DNA of 64,000 nt from Pseudoalteromonas sp. MSK9-3 (GCF_003590335.1 NZ_MIET01000046.1:186001-250000); one strand, 5' to 3'; shown: positions 8,263-17,624, counted from the first letter of the stretch. The notes: generated from the letters alone by a model not told the origin. Program-made: numbers and translations.

Positions 8263-9320
8263 AAACACCCCTTAGAACTGGCTGTTTGTTGCGTAGTATC
8301 TTGTGCAATAGCCATTCTTAGAGCGCGCGAAAAAGCTTTGAATAACCCCTCAACTTGGTGATGACAGTTACCATCAGAGACTGATAAAATTAAGCTGATC
8401 TGTGCATTATCTGCGAGTGATTTAAAGAAATGCTCCACCATTTGTACATCCAAGTCACCCGTACTTTGCCGGCTAAACTCGGCATTGAGCACAAATGATG
8501 CACGCCCTGATAAGTCAAGTTGACATTCTGCTTTGCACTCATCCATTGGTAAAGAGAAACCATATCGAGCTATTTGTGATTTTGTGCCTAGAGCTTGTTT
8601 TATGACTTGCCCTAATGCAATGCCAACATCTTCTACAAGGTGGTGTTCATCGATGTGAAGGTCGCCTTTAGCGATAATATTTAAGCCAATATTTGCGTGC
8701 GTCCTAATTTGGTCGAGCATATGGTCGAAAAAGCCTAACCCTGTTGAAATTTCGCCATTTTTAGTTTGATCAAGATTAGCTGAAACGCTGATCTGTGTTT
8801 CTTTGGTATTGCGACTTACAGTTGCTTTTCTGTTTAATGTGGTCAATTGGGTTACAATGTGGGACCAACTTCCTTCATATAAAATACCTTCGATACACAG
8901 GTTTTCTGCGAGTCCTATATCGGTTTGTCGGTCTCCAATCACATATGATTTAGCAAGGTCAACTTTACCAGAGCGCATAATTTGTGTGAGTAACCCTGTT
9001 TTTGGCTTTCTACAGTTACAGTTGTCTTCATCAAAGTGTGGGCAGATCAACACTTCTTCGAAAAATATTCCCTGACTTTCAAATATCTCCATCATTTTAT
9101 TTTGTGCTATGTCGAAGTCAGCGGTTGGAAAACTATCGGTACCCAGCCCATCTTGATTAGATACCATGACAAGCTTGTAACCTGCATTTTGTAATTGGAG
9201 TAGGGCGGTGATCACATTAGGCAACAGGACGAGCTTTTCAAGGCTATCGACTTGTTTATCTGTCTTTGGCTCGTCTATTAGCGTGCCATCTCTGTCTATG
9301 AATAAATATGGACTGCTCAT
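8259..9320 (-). CDS. hisB: Bifunctional histidinol-phosphatase / imidazoleglycerol-phosphate dehydratase HisB
   Basis: Carries out two non-consecutive steps of histidine synthesis. The N-terminal 160 residues are a HAD phosphatase: YLFIDRDGTLIDEP (nucleophile Asp), VSNQDGLGTDSFP, the zinc-binding ICPHFDEDNCNCRKPKTG and GDRQTDIGLA. The C-terminal part is the dehydratase with TGLGFFDHMLDQ, DEHHLVEDVGIALG and VEHFFKSLADNA, the metal-binding His/Glu clusters. The fused form (353 aa) is typical of gammaproteobacteria. It overlaps hisH by 4 nt and follows hisC after 10 nt. Confidence 0.96.
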   Translation of the reverse strand: MSSPYLFIDRDGTLIDEPKTDKQVDSLEKLVLLPNVITALLQLQNAGYKLVMVSNQDGLGTDSFPTADFDIAQNKMMEIFESQGIFFEEVLICPHFDEDNCNCRKPKTGLLTQIMRSGKVDLAKSYVIGDRQTDIGLAENLCIEGILYEGSWSHIVTQLTTLNRKATVSRNTKETQISVSANLDQTKNGEISTGLGFFDHMLDQIRTHANIGLNIIAKGDLHIDEHHLVEDVGIALGQVIKQALGTKSQIARYGFSLPMDECKAECQLDLSGRASFVLNAEFSRQSTGDLDVQMVEHFFKSLADNAQISLILSVSDGNCHHQVEGLFKAFSRALRMAIAQDTTQQTASSKGCL

Positions 9321-9330
9321 TATTAATTCC

Positions 9331-10404
9331 TTACACTTGCGCCGAGATGACGTCTAGCCAATCTTTAACGGACTTTAAGTCTTGTTCATTACCAATTGAT
9401 ATACGCAGCCAGTTATCTTGGCCATATAAATTAAAAGGTCTCATTACTAACCCCATTTGTGCCGCGAAAGATAAACAGCTTTTGTCTTTAAGTTGTAATG
9501 TCACAAAGTTGCCGTCACCACTGAGTATGTCGTTGACAGCGGGAGACTGTTCCAACCAACTTAAAAGCGTTAGTTTGGCTTTGTTTAAAATGGTTACTTG
9601 GCGACGCATCTGAGTGATTGCATCACTGTTCAAGGCTTTTTCAGCGATTTGTGCAACCACGGTTGATACAGGGTAAGGCGCTATAACTTTGCGAATAGGC
9701 GCGAGGATTGATTTATCACCCAACATGAATCCAGTGCGCAAGCCTGCCAGTGCAAATGCCTTTGATAGCGTTCGTAAAATTACAAGGTTGTCGAAGTCCT
9801 TGAGCAGTAGAGCGCATGAATTAGATTCTGAAAACTCTATGTAGGCTTCATCAACTACAACGATAGCCTTACCAGCCAATGCTTTAGTGACTTGGGCAAT
9901 TTTTTCTACTGGCGTGATACTACCTGTCGGGTTGTTTGGGTTGCAAATGAATACCAGTTTACTGCCTGATACTGCTTTAATGATGTCTTCAACAGTGCCA
10001 CTTAGCAATAAATCTTGGGATAGGCCATTAACAGCAACATTATGTGTGTCAGCGGTTACTTTATACATGCCATAAGTTGGCAAAAATAGCGCAATATTGT
10101 CTGTTGCAGGCTCACAATAGGTTCGCACCAATAGGTCGATACCTTCGTCTGCACCTCGGGTCATAATAACTTGTTCTGAACTTACGCCCGCATAATCTGC
10201 ATATGCATCTATAACGGGGGCAGGTTGTGGATCAGGATACCTATTTAGGCCACTCAGTATGATATTTACGTCTTTCACATAAGGGCTTTCATTGGCATTG
10301 AGCCATATATTACCTGATACTTTTTCACTTTTTGCAGAACTATAAGCCGTCAGTGCTTCTATATTGCCAGGCAACAACGTGTCTTGTGCTGGTTTATCAG
10401 TCAT
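9331..10404 (-). CDS. hisC: Histidinol-phosphate aminotransferase HisC
   Basis: PLP enzyme that converts imidazole acetol phosphate and glutamate to histidinol phosphate and 2-oxoglutarate. It is a fold-type I aminotransferase: WLNANESPY near residue 35, MTRGADEGIDLLVRTY, CNPNNPTGS, VVDEAYIEFSE and the PLP-lysine segment RTLSKAFALAGLRTGF. Length (357 aa) is normal. Its start overlaps the hisD stop by 8 nt, so the two are probably coupled. Confidence 0.96.
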   Translation of the reverse strand: MTDKPAQDTLLPGNIEALTAYSSAKSEKVSGNIWLNANESPYVKDVNIILSGLNRYPDPQPAPVIDAYADYAGVSSEQVIMTRGADEGIDLLVRTYCEPATDNIALFLPTYGMYKVTADTHNVAVNGLSQDLLLSGTVEDIIKAVSGSKLVFICNPNNPTGSITPVEKIAQVTKALAGKAIVVVDEAYIEFSESNSCALLLKDFDNLVILRTLSKAFALAGLRTGFMLGDKSILAPIRKVIAPYPVSTVVAQIAEKALNSDAITQMRRQVTILNKAKLTLLSWLEQSPAVNDILSGDGNFVTLQLKDKSCLSFAAQMGLVMRPFNLYGQDNWLRISIGNEQDLKSVKDWLDVISAQV

Positions 10405-11695
10405 TGTTTAATTGCTCCAGTCTTACTTTAACTGCGTAGGCATGGGCGTCTAACCCTTCAGCCTCTGCTAGTGGCAATATGGCTGAGCTTAATGCTTTAA
10501 GCCCTTGTTTTGATATTGTTTGAACCGTGTATGTTCTAAAAAAATCTAATAGATTCAAACTAGAATATACTTTGCTGTAACCATAAGTAGGCAATACATG
10601 GTTGGTACCTGAGGCATAATCGCCAGCCGATTCTGGTGTATAGTCACCAACAAATACAGATCCTGCGTTATTGACTAACGGCAAATACTGCTCCGGTTCT
10701 CCAAGTTGCAGTATTAAATGCTCTGGTCCATATTCAGCCGAAACGGCAAAGGCTTGCTCAATTGACTCTACCAAAATGAGACTACTATTTTGCATAGCTG
10801 CTCGCGCGATATCTGCACGCGGGAGTAACGCTAATTGCGTTTCGATGGCCTGCTGTGTTTTTTCAATGACGAGTGTGTTGTTGCATAACAAAATGACCTG
10901 AGAGTCACGACCATGCTCTGCTTGTGATAATAAATCTGCTGCAATAAACTCAGGGTTTGCACGTTCGTCTGCAATAACCAATACTTCAGATGGTCCTGCT
11001 GGCATATCAATGGCAAAGCCTGGTTCGCTTTGGCTCAATATTTGTTTCGCCATTGTGACATAGCTATTACCAGGGCCAAAAACTTTGCTTACTTTTGGCA
11101 CTGTTTCTGTGCCAAACGCCATCGCTGCGATGGCACCTGCGCCACCACTTTCAATCACTGTCGTGATCCCACATAGCTTAGCGGCATAAAGTATTGCTGG
11201 GTCAATTTTTTTGTCACCATTGACTGGCGTGGCAAGTACAATCGTCTTTGCTCCGCTAAGTTGTGCACACACACCTTGCATCAAAACCGACGAAGGTAGA
11301 GGCGCACTGCCACCAGGCACATACAATCCAACAGCATCTATCGCTTGGTAGCGCAGTTCGCAAAGCACCCCAGGCGTTGTTTCTAAAGTGGTACTGTTTG
11401 GCAACTGCGCTTGGTGAAACATCTTAATATTGTTATATGCTGTCTCAATTGCCACTTTTAATTCTGTGTTTAGCACTTTAACACTATTGTCGATCTCTTC
11501 TTGAGGGACCTGAAGCCTTACATTGCTGCGCTTATCAAATTTTTCAGCGAATGTGATGAGTGCGCTATCACCATTTAATGCTACTTGCTCGATAATATCG
11601 TTTACAGCGGCTTCAACATTTTTGCTTGCTGAAAGAGCAGGGCGCATTAGTGCGCCTTGCTGCTGCTGTAACGTCAATTCGTTCCAACGGATCAC
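10397..11695 (-). CDS. hisD: Histidinol dehydrogenase HisD
   Basis: Zinc- and NAD-dependent oxidation of L-histidinol to L-histidine, the last two steps of the pathway. Key segments are GLYVPGGSAPLPSSVLM, KVFGPGNSYVTMAKQ, DMPAGPSEVLVIAD, LLSQAEHGRDSQVIL (catalytic Glu/His region), YGPEHLILQ, and the C-terminal ESAGDYASGTNHVLPT with Asp and His metal ligands. Length (432 aa) is typical. It begins 4 nt after hisG and overlaps hisC by 8 nt. Confidence 0.96.
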   Translation of the reverse strand: MIRWNELTLQQQQGALMRPALSASKNVEAAVNDIIEQVALNGDSALITFAEKFDKRSNVRLQVPQEEIDNSVKVLNTELKVAIETAYNNIKMFHQAQLPNSTTLETTPGVLCELRYQAIDAVGLYVPGGSAPLPSSVLMQGVCAQLSGAKTIVLATPVNGDKKIDPAILYAAKLCGITTVIESGGAGAIAAMAFGTETVPKVSKVFGPGNSYVTMAKQILSQSEPGFAIDMPAGPSEVLVIADERANPEFIAADLLSQAEHGRDSQVILLCNNTLVIEKTQQAIETQLALLPRADIARAAMQNSSLILVESIEQAFAVSAEYGPEHLILQLGEPEQYLPLVNNAGSVFVGDYTPESAGDYASGTNHVLPTYGYSKVYSSLNLLDFFRTYTVQTISKQGLKALSSAILPLAEAEGLDAHAYAVKVRLEQLNND

Positions 11696-11699
11696 GTTA

Positions 11700-12599
11700 T
11701 TACTCCATCATTTTTTCGATTGGCATAACTAGGATTGAGTTCGCACCGAGTGCTTTTAGTTCTTCCATTGTTTCCCAGAAAAGCGTTTCACTGCTTACCA
11801 TGTGAAGTGCAACGTATTCATCACTGCCAGCCAATGCGAGTAGTGTTGGTTGGCCTGTGCCCGGCAGAAGCGCACATACTTCATCTAACTTGCTCTTTGG
11901 TGCATGCAGCATGATATATTTGCTTTCTTTTGCTTGTTTGACCCCTTTTAAACGAGGCATAAGCTTTTCAATTAGGGCGAGCTTTTCAGGGTCTTGCAGG
12001 GCTGGGTTTTGAATAAGGCAAGCGTTAGATTCAAGGATTGTTTCTCCTTGCATTAATCCATTGGCTTCTAAGGTGGCACCAGTTGATACTAGATCGCAAA
12101 TTGCGTCAGCTAAACCAGCTCTAGGCGCAACTTCTACCGAGCCTGTGAGCATGACTGCACTGGCGCTGATATTTTCGCGCTTTAAGTACTGTTTTAAAAT
12201 CTCTGGGTACGTTGTTGCAATCCTCTTGCCTTCAAACCAGTCCTTTGACTGCTCACCAAGTTCTTGCGGCCAGGCGAGTGCTAATCGGCAAAAACCAAAG
12301 TCTAATTTAGACAATGTGATCACATCTGCATTTTGTTGTTGATTTTGTCTTTCGGCTTGAGACTCCACCAGAACATTCTCACCAACAATGCCTAAATCAC
12401 AGACGCCGTCCATAACTAGCCCCGGAATATCGTCATCGCGAACACGAAGTACATCAATTGGCATATTGGTTGAGTGTGCAATGAGACGTTGCTCACGTAA
12501 ATTTAATTTTACACCGATTTGTTTTAATAGGTCTTGGCAATCTTTTGATAAGCGGCCAGATTTTTGAATTGCGATACGTAGTCTATTTGTGTTGCTCAT
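11700..12599 (-). CDS. hisG: ATP phosphoribosyltransferase HisG (long form)
   Basis: First and committed enzyme of histidine synthesis: ATP plus PRPP to PR-ATP; the long form is feedback-inhibited by histidine (family knowledge). The N-terminus RLRIAIQKSGRLSKDCQDLL, DLGIVGENVL, RIATTYPEILKQYL and the PRPP loop DAICDLVSTGATLEANGL are present. About 75 C-terminal residues form the ACT-like regulatory domain, so it does not need HisZ. It is the first structural gene of the operon, preceded by the leader and attenuator at 12627-12774. Confidence 0.96.
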   Translation of the reverse strand: MSNTNRLRIAIQKSGRLSKDCQDLLKQIGVKLNLREQRLIAHSTNMPIDVLRVRDDDIPGLVMDGVCDLGIVGENVLVESQAERQNQQQNADVITLSKLDFGFCRLALAWPQELGEQSKDWFEGKRIATTYPEILKQYLKRENISASAVMLTGSVEVAPRAGLADAICDLVSTGATLEANGLMQGETILESNACLIQNPALQDPEKLALIEKLMPRLKGVKQAKESKYIMLHAPKSKLDEVCALLPGTGQPTLLALAGSDEYVALHMVSSETLFWETMEELKALGANSILVMPIEKMME

Positions 12600-12626
12600 A
12601 ATTTATTTTCCATAAGTATAAAAACT

Positions 12627-12735
12627 AAAAACCCCGAGGGAACCTCAGGGCGAAAATAAGCTATGAATTTTGCTCGCCGGAGGTTCCTTTTAGGAATAAC
12701 CCACCAGCGAAATACCTGACAGGTTATCCCGATGA
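12627..12735 (-). promoter_or_regulatory. his operon attenuator (mutually exclusive hairpins)
   Basis: Reading the minus strand, four segments can pair. Segment 1 (GGGATAACC, overlapping the leader stop codon) pairs with segment 2 (GGGTTATTCC) over 9 bp. AGGAACCTC can instead pair with GAGGTTCC, 8 bp perfect, as antiterminator. The terminator is CCCTGAGG-TTC-CCTCGGGG followed by TTTTT (plus-strand 12627-12650). The antiterminator and terminator share GAGG, so they exclude each other. Ribosome stalling at the leader histidines would favour read-through into hisG. This is the classical arrangement, read directly from the bases; pairing energies were not computed. Confidence 0.9.
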
Positions 12736-12774
12736 ATGATGATGGTGATGTAAAGCTGTCATAGTATTGAACAT
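12724..12774 (-). CDS. hisL: his operon leader peptide (five consecutive histidines)
   Basis: A 16-residue ORF reading MFNTMTALHHHHHSSG then TAA, just upstream of the attenuator. The run of five His codons is the histidyl-tRNA sensor. The ATG at 12774 has a GAAGAG ribosome site about 6 nt before it; the internal ATG at 12762 has none. The stop codon lies in the first attenuator segment, as expected for coupling of ribosome position to RNA folding. An extended -10 (TGGTAATAT, minus strand about 12817-12825) is a plausible promoter, giving a leader start near 12810. Confidence 0.92.
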   Translation of the reverse strand: MFNTMTALHHHHHSSG

Positions 12775-12918
12775 GGTTAACTCTTCGTTAGTATTTGATT
12801 ACGCATATAGATAAACATATTACCAGAACGTAGCGCAAGCTTTTTTTATATCAACTTTAGAATATCTTATAACGGCCGATAATAACGTATGAGAACATGT
12901 TTTTGAGGAGGTATGCAT

Positions 12919-13143
12919 ATGGATGCGTTAAAACCACAGTTTAATATTGTCAGACTTGAGGTTCATCACAAGCCATTATTTTATATTGCAGGCGTGCAAG
13001 AAAGTGCGGTTGATAGAATAAAACTTGAGCGAGCAAAGCGTGAGGATATTGAAAAAAAGAAACAATCAAAAGCATCAGAAAATAAACAAAAAGGCAACAA
13101 TAAGCCGGGTGAAAGTGATAAACACCTTGATATATGGGCTTAG
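12919..13143 (+). CDS. Small basic protein of unknown function
   Basis: A 74-residue protein I do not recognise. The first half is mixed hydrophobic (FNIVRLEVHHKPLFYIAGV) and the second half is very Lys/Glu-rich and helical (RIKLERAKREDIEKKKQ...), ending HLDIWA. There is no signal peptide. Translation should be strong: GAGGAGG lies 7 nt before the ATG at 12919; an in-frame ATG at 12913 is too close to it. It is transcribed divergently from the his leader, with a promoter region of about 140 nt shared between them. Confidence 0.7.
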   Translation: MDALKPQFNIVRLEVHHKPLFYIAGVQESAVDRIKLERAKREDIEKKKQSKASENKQKGNNKPGESDKHLDIWA

Positions 13144-13287
13144 TGCTTTTGTACTAATATAAAAGTTGTATTTTTTCGTTTGTTCAATATATAATCCTTC
13201 CCAATTCATTAATTTAATTACGTTTTTCATTAGTCTGCCTGTATGATATTTACACGGTGGAAATGTAGTCTATTCAGGGTTGTATAT

Positions 13288-14892
13288 ATGAACTTTACCA
13301 TTGTCCAAAAGTTATACGCTGCATTTTTTGCTGTGTTAATTTTACTTTCGTGCACCTCAGTCTTTGTAATTTATAAAGAAATTGAGATTTCTCACGTTAC
13401 CCAAGAAGTAGCCAGTGACGATGTACCCGGAGCATTTGTCTATATGCAACTGATTGATGAACTAGGAGACGTTAATACTGCTTTATATGCAATTGTTAAT
13501 GATATAGAAGGGGCGACGCAAAGCTACTATGATGATAAAAATGAGCTATTAGATTACTACGAACAATTATATAAATTGGAATCTAAAAAGGCCGAAGACC
13601 GGCGGGTTATGGCTCAAATAAAACGTTTAATTGACGATTTAATACAAGTTGCAGAGACAAAAATAATTAGCGCGTCATTACCATTTAATGAAAAGCTCAT
13701 AACGTTAGTCGAGTTGGAAAAACGGTATATTTCGAAGTTAGAGGATATGTTAGAGGCAGGTGCTAATGAAGAACGTGATGATACGGCACTCGCGATGACT
13801 GAAATTCAGAAGCAACTTGATTTTCTAAATACAATATTAATCGTCATTACGCTAGTGGCGATAGTTATCTCGGTATTGATTGCGTGGCGTTTAGGTCTGT
13901 CAATCTCACAGAGGTTACACTTGGTGGCAGTACAAGCGGGGAATATTGCTCAAGGGCGATTGGATATTCAACCACTTGAAACAAGTCATGGAGATGAGAT
14001 CAGCGCGCTATCATCGTCTATCAATGATATGCAAACTTCATTAACGACACTTGTTGGACAAATAAAGTCAGTCACGGGTGAAGTTGGCGATAGCAGTGCC
14101 ACACTTGGCAAAGTTAATGAGCAAGTTGCCCAAGGGATCAATAAGCAGCAGCTAAAAGCGGATCAAATTTCCACAGCAGCAGCACAAATGAGTAGCTCCA
14201 TTGCTGAAGTGGCTCACCAGAGTGTCGACGCGGCGGATATTGCAAACCAAGCAGGCAGCAGCGCAAGTCATGGCGGAAAGATAGTTAATGAAATGGTGAT
14301 GAGTATTCGTGATGTGTCGTCCACCATTGAAGACTTATCGGATTCGGTTGGTAATTTGGGGCAACGTGGTAAGCAAATTGGAGAGATCATAAAGGTGATC
14401 AATGAGATTGCCGAGCAAACTAATTTATTGGCACTTAACGCGGCGATTGAGGCTGCAAGAGCTGGTGAACAAGGGCGTGGTTTCGCGGTAGTTGCTGATG
14501 AAGTTAGGGGGCTCGCTAGTCGAACAGCAACAGCGACACAAGAAGTCGCAGAGTCAATCAGTGCAATTCAGCAAGAGACCGATATTGCGGTGTCTAGAAT
14601 GGCACAAAGTACAGAGGTTGTTGATAAAGGGGTATCGTTAAGCGAAGAGGCTTTAGCAGCGCTAGAAGATATTGTCAGCCAGGCCCAAACGGTTAATAGA
14701 ATGATTGACTCAGTTGCTGCGTCGGCAGAAGAGCAAGCAGCAGTCACCAAAGAGATTAGTCAAGACATTACAGATATTAATGAAATTGCGACCGAAGCAG
14801 TTGCTAATTCTGAGGCTGCGCAAAGTGCTGCAAGCGCACTATCGGAGAATGTTGAACACCTCGAAACCACACTCAGTAAGTTTGCCGTTTAG
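13288..14892 (+). CDS. Methyl-accepting chemotaxis protein
   Basis: Transmembrane chemoreceptor that controls CheA kinase. Using the ATG at 13288 (AGGG upstream; the longer reading from 13243 adds an unlikely N-terminus), there is a membrane segment at about residues 10-30, a periplasmic domain of about 150 residues rich in charged helices (four-helix-bundle type), a second membrane segment (ILIVITLVAIVISVLIAW, near 185-205), HAMP (GNIAQGRLDIQPLE) and a signalling domain. The hairpin tip reads EIAEQTNLLALNAAIEAARA and GRGFAVVADEVRGLA. There is no CheR/CheB-tethering pentapeptide at the end (ETTLSKFAV). Ligand unknown. Confidence 0.92.
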   Translation: MNFTIVQKLYAAFFAVLILLSCTSVFVIYKEIEISHVTQEVASDDVPGAFVYMQLIDELGDVNTALYAIVNDIEGATQSYYDDKNELLDYYEQLYKLESKKAEDRRVMAQIKRLIDDLIQVAETKIISASLPFNEKLITLVELEKRYISKLEDMLEAGANEERDDTALAMTEIQKQLDFLNTILIVITLVAIVISVLIAWRLGLSISQRLHLVAVQAGNIAQGRLDIQPLETSHGDEISALSSSINDMQTSLTTLVGQIKSVTGEVGDSSATLGKVNEQVAQGINKQQLKADQISTAAAQMSSSIAEVAHQSVDAADIANQAGSSASHGGKIVNEMVMSIRDVSSTIEDLSDSVGNLGQRGKQIGEIIKVINEIAEQTNLLALNAAIEAARAGEQGRGFAVVADEVRGLASRTATATQEVAESISAIQQETDIAVSRMAQSTEVVDKGVSLSEEALAALEDIVSQAQTVNRMIDSVAASAEEQAAVTKEISQDITDINEIATEAVANSEAAQSAASALSENVEHLETTLSKFAV

Positions 14893-14910
14893 GTTGCGCC
14901 ATGGAATCTG

Positions 14911-14936
14911 CGCATAGAGCTTACTTGCTCTATGCG
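14911..14936 (+). repeat. Hairpin after the chemoreceptor gene
   Basis: CGCATAGAGC, a 6-nt loop, then GCTCTATGCG: a perfect 10-bp stem 18 nt after the chemoreceptor stop. It lacks a T-run, so it may be a 3'-end stabiliser or a weak terminator. It overlaps the GTG at 14936 that would be the longest start for yoaA, which argues against that start. Confidence 0.6.
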
Positions 14937-14983
14937 TGAACTCTTCGTACAATCGTCGCAAATTTTTTAGCAGTACAGTTAAT

Positions 14984-16894
14984 TTGTCTATTCAACAAGT
15001 ATTTTCAGAGCAAGGTCCACTTGCTATAGCGCTTACAGGATATAAACCCCGTAAAGCACAAATTGATATGGCCCAGTCGATTTCTGAGACAATTGACTCG
15101 CGTGGGCAATGTGTTGTTGAAGCGGGCACTGGTACCGGTAAAACCTTTGCATATTTGGCACCTGCTTTATTGAGTAAACACAAGTGCATAATTTCAACTG
15201 GATCAAAGGCGCTACAAGAACAATTATTTCACCGCGATTTACCGGTATTACAAAAAGCGCTTAAGGCGGGGAAAAAAGTTGCGTTATTAAAGGGGAGAGC
15301 GAACTATCTGTGCAGTTATAGGCTGAACGAACATGTCACTAATGTCCCCACAGACGATCCTGATGTCATGCACCAATTGGCTATGGTTGCAAAGTTCGCG
15401 GCACAAACGCATACCGGGGACTTAGCAGACTGTGTGGGAATTGAAGAGGATGCCAAGGTTTTACCATATGTTAACTCTACTGCGGATAATTGTTTAGGCA
15501 AAGAATGTCCAGATTTTCAAGAATGTTATATTAGAAAAGCGCGCATTGATGCAACAGAATCAGACTTAGTGGTGATAAACCATCATTTGTTCTTTGCTGA
15601 TATGGCGGTTAAAGAGCAAGGCTTTGCTGAGTTAATGCCTAATAGCGACTGTTATATATTTGATGAAGCGCACCAATTACCTGAAATAGCGAGTGACTAC
15701 TTTGGTGAGTCTGTTAGCACAAAGCAGCTAGTCGGGCTTATCAACGATATTCGTTTAATTTACCGATCAGACATTCCTGACATGCTCCAGTTGGGAAAAA
15801 CCCTAAATAAATTAGAGACGACAGTTGCCGATCTACGAATTGCATTTGGTAATGACGGTAGTCGCGGTGACTGGCGAGAAGCGCTCTCAGATAAAATAAT
15901 GTGTGATGCATTGCATCGCGTTATTAGCGACTTGGACTTTTTGTATCAAGTGTTGAAGTTGTGTTTAGACAGAACAGATAAGATTGAACACCCGTTTGAA
16001 CGAGTTATTAAGTTTAAAAATCAATTAGAACGAGCATTCGATGTATCTCAAACCGGATACAGTTACTGGTATGAAACAACACGGCGCTTTGTCACCATCC
16101 ACATAACCCCACTTGACGTGTCGAATAAATTTAAGGAAATCGTAACCAAAACTGATGCAAGTTTTGTGTTTACATCGGCAACATTGTCAGTTGATCACTC
16201 ATTAGAGCACTTTACCGCGAGTTTAGGGTTAAAGCCAACGCATGAAAGCATTGTGGATAGCCCATTTGATTATCAAAACCAAGCCTTATTATGTATGCCG
16301 CGTTATCTGCCCGAGAGCAGAGATGATGCGATGCCTCACATGTTGGTAAAAATTGCAAAGCAGTTAATTAATGCGGCCAAAGGTAGAACCTTTTTATTGT
16401 TTACCAGTTATCGAGTGATGCATTTAGTGTATGAGGGTCTGAATACGGCAACAGACTATCCTATTTTTATGCAAGGTCAATCATCAAAACGGATCATATT
16501 AGAGCAGTTCGTACGTAATGGTAACGCAGTGCTGATGGGGACTGCGTCATTTTGGGAAGGGGTGGATGTAAGGGGCGATACGCTAAGTTGTGTGTTGATT
16601 GATAAGTTACCATTTGCCTCACCGGATGACCCTTTGTTACAAGCAAGAATGAAAGATGCCGAAATGTTAGGCAAGGAACCTTTTGATGCGGTGCAATTAC
16701 CTCAAGCCGTGATCAGCCTTAAACAAGGCGTTGGACGATTAATTAGAGATAAAAGCGACAAAGGTGTGCTTGTTATTTGCGATAATCGTTTAGTTACGCG
16801 AAAATACGGTGAAACATTTTTAAAAAGCTTGCCAAATATGCGACGAACACGCAATTTACAAGCGGCAACTCAATTCTTAGAGAATATAGAATAA
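14984..16894 (+). CDS. yoaA: ATP-dependent DNA helicase YoaA (DinG/XPD family)
   Basis: Iron-sulfur superfamily 2 helicase with 5'-3' polarity; in E. coli YoaA works with the HolC clamp-loader subunit on damaged forks (family knowledge). Visible motifs are VEAGTGTGKTFAYLAPALL (Walker A), STGSKALQEQL, the 4Fe-4S cysteines (NYLCSYR, NCLGKECPDFQECY), VINHHLFFADM, FDEAHQLPEIA (DEAH box), VFTSATLSVD and QGVGRLIRDKSDKG (motif VI). The start is uncertain. The TTG at 14984 gives MSIQQVFSEQGPLA, which fits YoaA N-termini; the GTG at 14936 would add 16 odd residues and lies in a hairpin. tsaB follows after one base. Confidence 0.9.
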   Translation: MSIQQVFSEQGPLAIALTGYKPRKAQIDMAQSISETIDSRGQCVVEAGTGTGKTFAYLAPALLSKHKCIISTGSKALQEQLFHRDLPVLQKALKAGKKVALLKGRANYLCSYRLNEHVTNVPTDDPDVMHQLAMVAKFAAQTHTGDLADCVGIEEDAKVLPYVNSTADNCLGKECPDFQECYIRKARIDATESDLVVINHHLFFADMAVKEQGFAELMPNSDCYIFDEAHQLPEIASDYFGESVSTKQLVGLINDIRLIYRSDIPDMLQLGKTLNKLETTVADLRIAFGNDGSRGDWREALSDKIMCDALHRVISDLDFLYQVLKLCLDRTDKIEHPFERVIKFKNQLERAFDVSQTGYSYWYETTRRFVTIHITPLDVSNKFKEIVTKTDASFVFTSATLSVDHSLEHFTASLGLKPTHESIVDSPFDYQNQALLCMPRYLPESRDDAMPHMLVKIAKQLINAAKGRTFLLFTSYRVMHLVYEGLNTATDYPIFMQGQSSKRIILEQFVRNGNAVLMGTASFWEGVDVRGDTLSCVLIDKLPFASPDDPLLQARMKDAEMLGKEPFDAVQLPQAVISLKQGVGRLIRDKSDKGVLVICDNRLVTRKYGETFLKSLPNMRRTRNLQAATQFLENIE

Positions 16895-16895
16895 T

Positions 16896-17579
16896 ATGAC
16901 GTATAACCTTTTGGCCATTGATGCTTCCACTGAAGCGCTTAGTATCGCACTTAATTATAACGGTAAAACATTTCGCTTTTTTGAGGAGTGCCCTCAACAG
17001 CATAGCCAAAAAATACTTCCGCAAATAGAAGCCATGCTTAATGATGCCAACTGCAAATTGCAGGACTTAGATGGCATCGCGTTTGGTAAAGGCCCTGGTA
17101 GCTTTACAGGTGTAAGGATCGGAGTGGCGATTGCACAAGGGTTGGCATATTCGCAAGGATTGAAATTAGTAGGGGTCTCAACGCTGCAAACGATGGCGCA
17201 ACAAGCCATTGACGAACATGGTGTTACAGGCGTGTTGGCCGGAATAGACGCGAGAATGGGAGAAGTCTATGTCGGTGCTTATGTTGCCGGTGATGATGGA
17301 TTAGCTGATAGTACGCACGAAGAAATGGTCTGTGCACCAGACAGTCTAGCTAATATCAACGTAGATAGTGCGGTAGGTACTGCGTGGGTCACGTATCCAA
17401 AAGCCGCCTCAGAAAATAATTTAAAAGTATTAGAAGGTTCGGTACTGCCAGATGCATTTTATATGTTAAAAATTGCGGATCGTGCTTTTGCAAATGGTGA
17501 AACAGTCGATGCCTGTGATGCACAACCTAACTATGTTAGAGACACGGTAACGTGGAAAAAGTTGCCAGGAAAGGAATAA
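16896..17579 (+). CDS. tsaB: tRNA threonylcarbamoyladenosine synthesis protein TsaB (YeaZ)
   Basis: Partner of TsaD in making t6A at position 37 of ANN-decoding tRNAs. It has the ASKHA fold: LLAIDASTEALSIAL at the N-terminus, DGIAFGKGPGSFTGVRIGVAIAQGLAY (family signature), GVSTLQTMAQQA and VLAGIDARMGEVYVGAY. Length (227 aa) is typical. It starts immediately after yoaA (TAATATG), the same pair as in enteric bacteria, so the two are co-transcribed. Confidence 0.95.
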   Translation: MTYNLLAIDASTEALSIALNYNGKTFRFFEECPQQHSQKILPQIEAMLNDANCKLQDLDGIAFGKGPGSFTGVRIGVAIAQGLAYSQGLKLVGVSTLQTMAQQAIDEHGVTGVLAGIDARMGEVYVGAYVAGDDGLADSTHEEMVCAPDSLANINVDSAVGTAWVTYPKAASENNLKVLEGSVLPDAFYMLKIADRAFANGETVDACDAQPNYVRDTVTWKKLPGKE

Positions 17580-17624
17580 TTCGGTATTTTTAGTTATACA
17601 GTTTGATTGGCGCAGCGTCATTTT

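Noticed and set aside
14936..14983. GTG at 14936 as start of yoaA
   Set aside because: It lies in a 10-bp hairpin, lacks a ribosome site and adds a sequence unlike YoaA N-termini.
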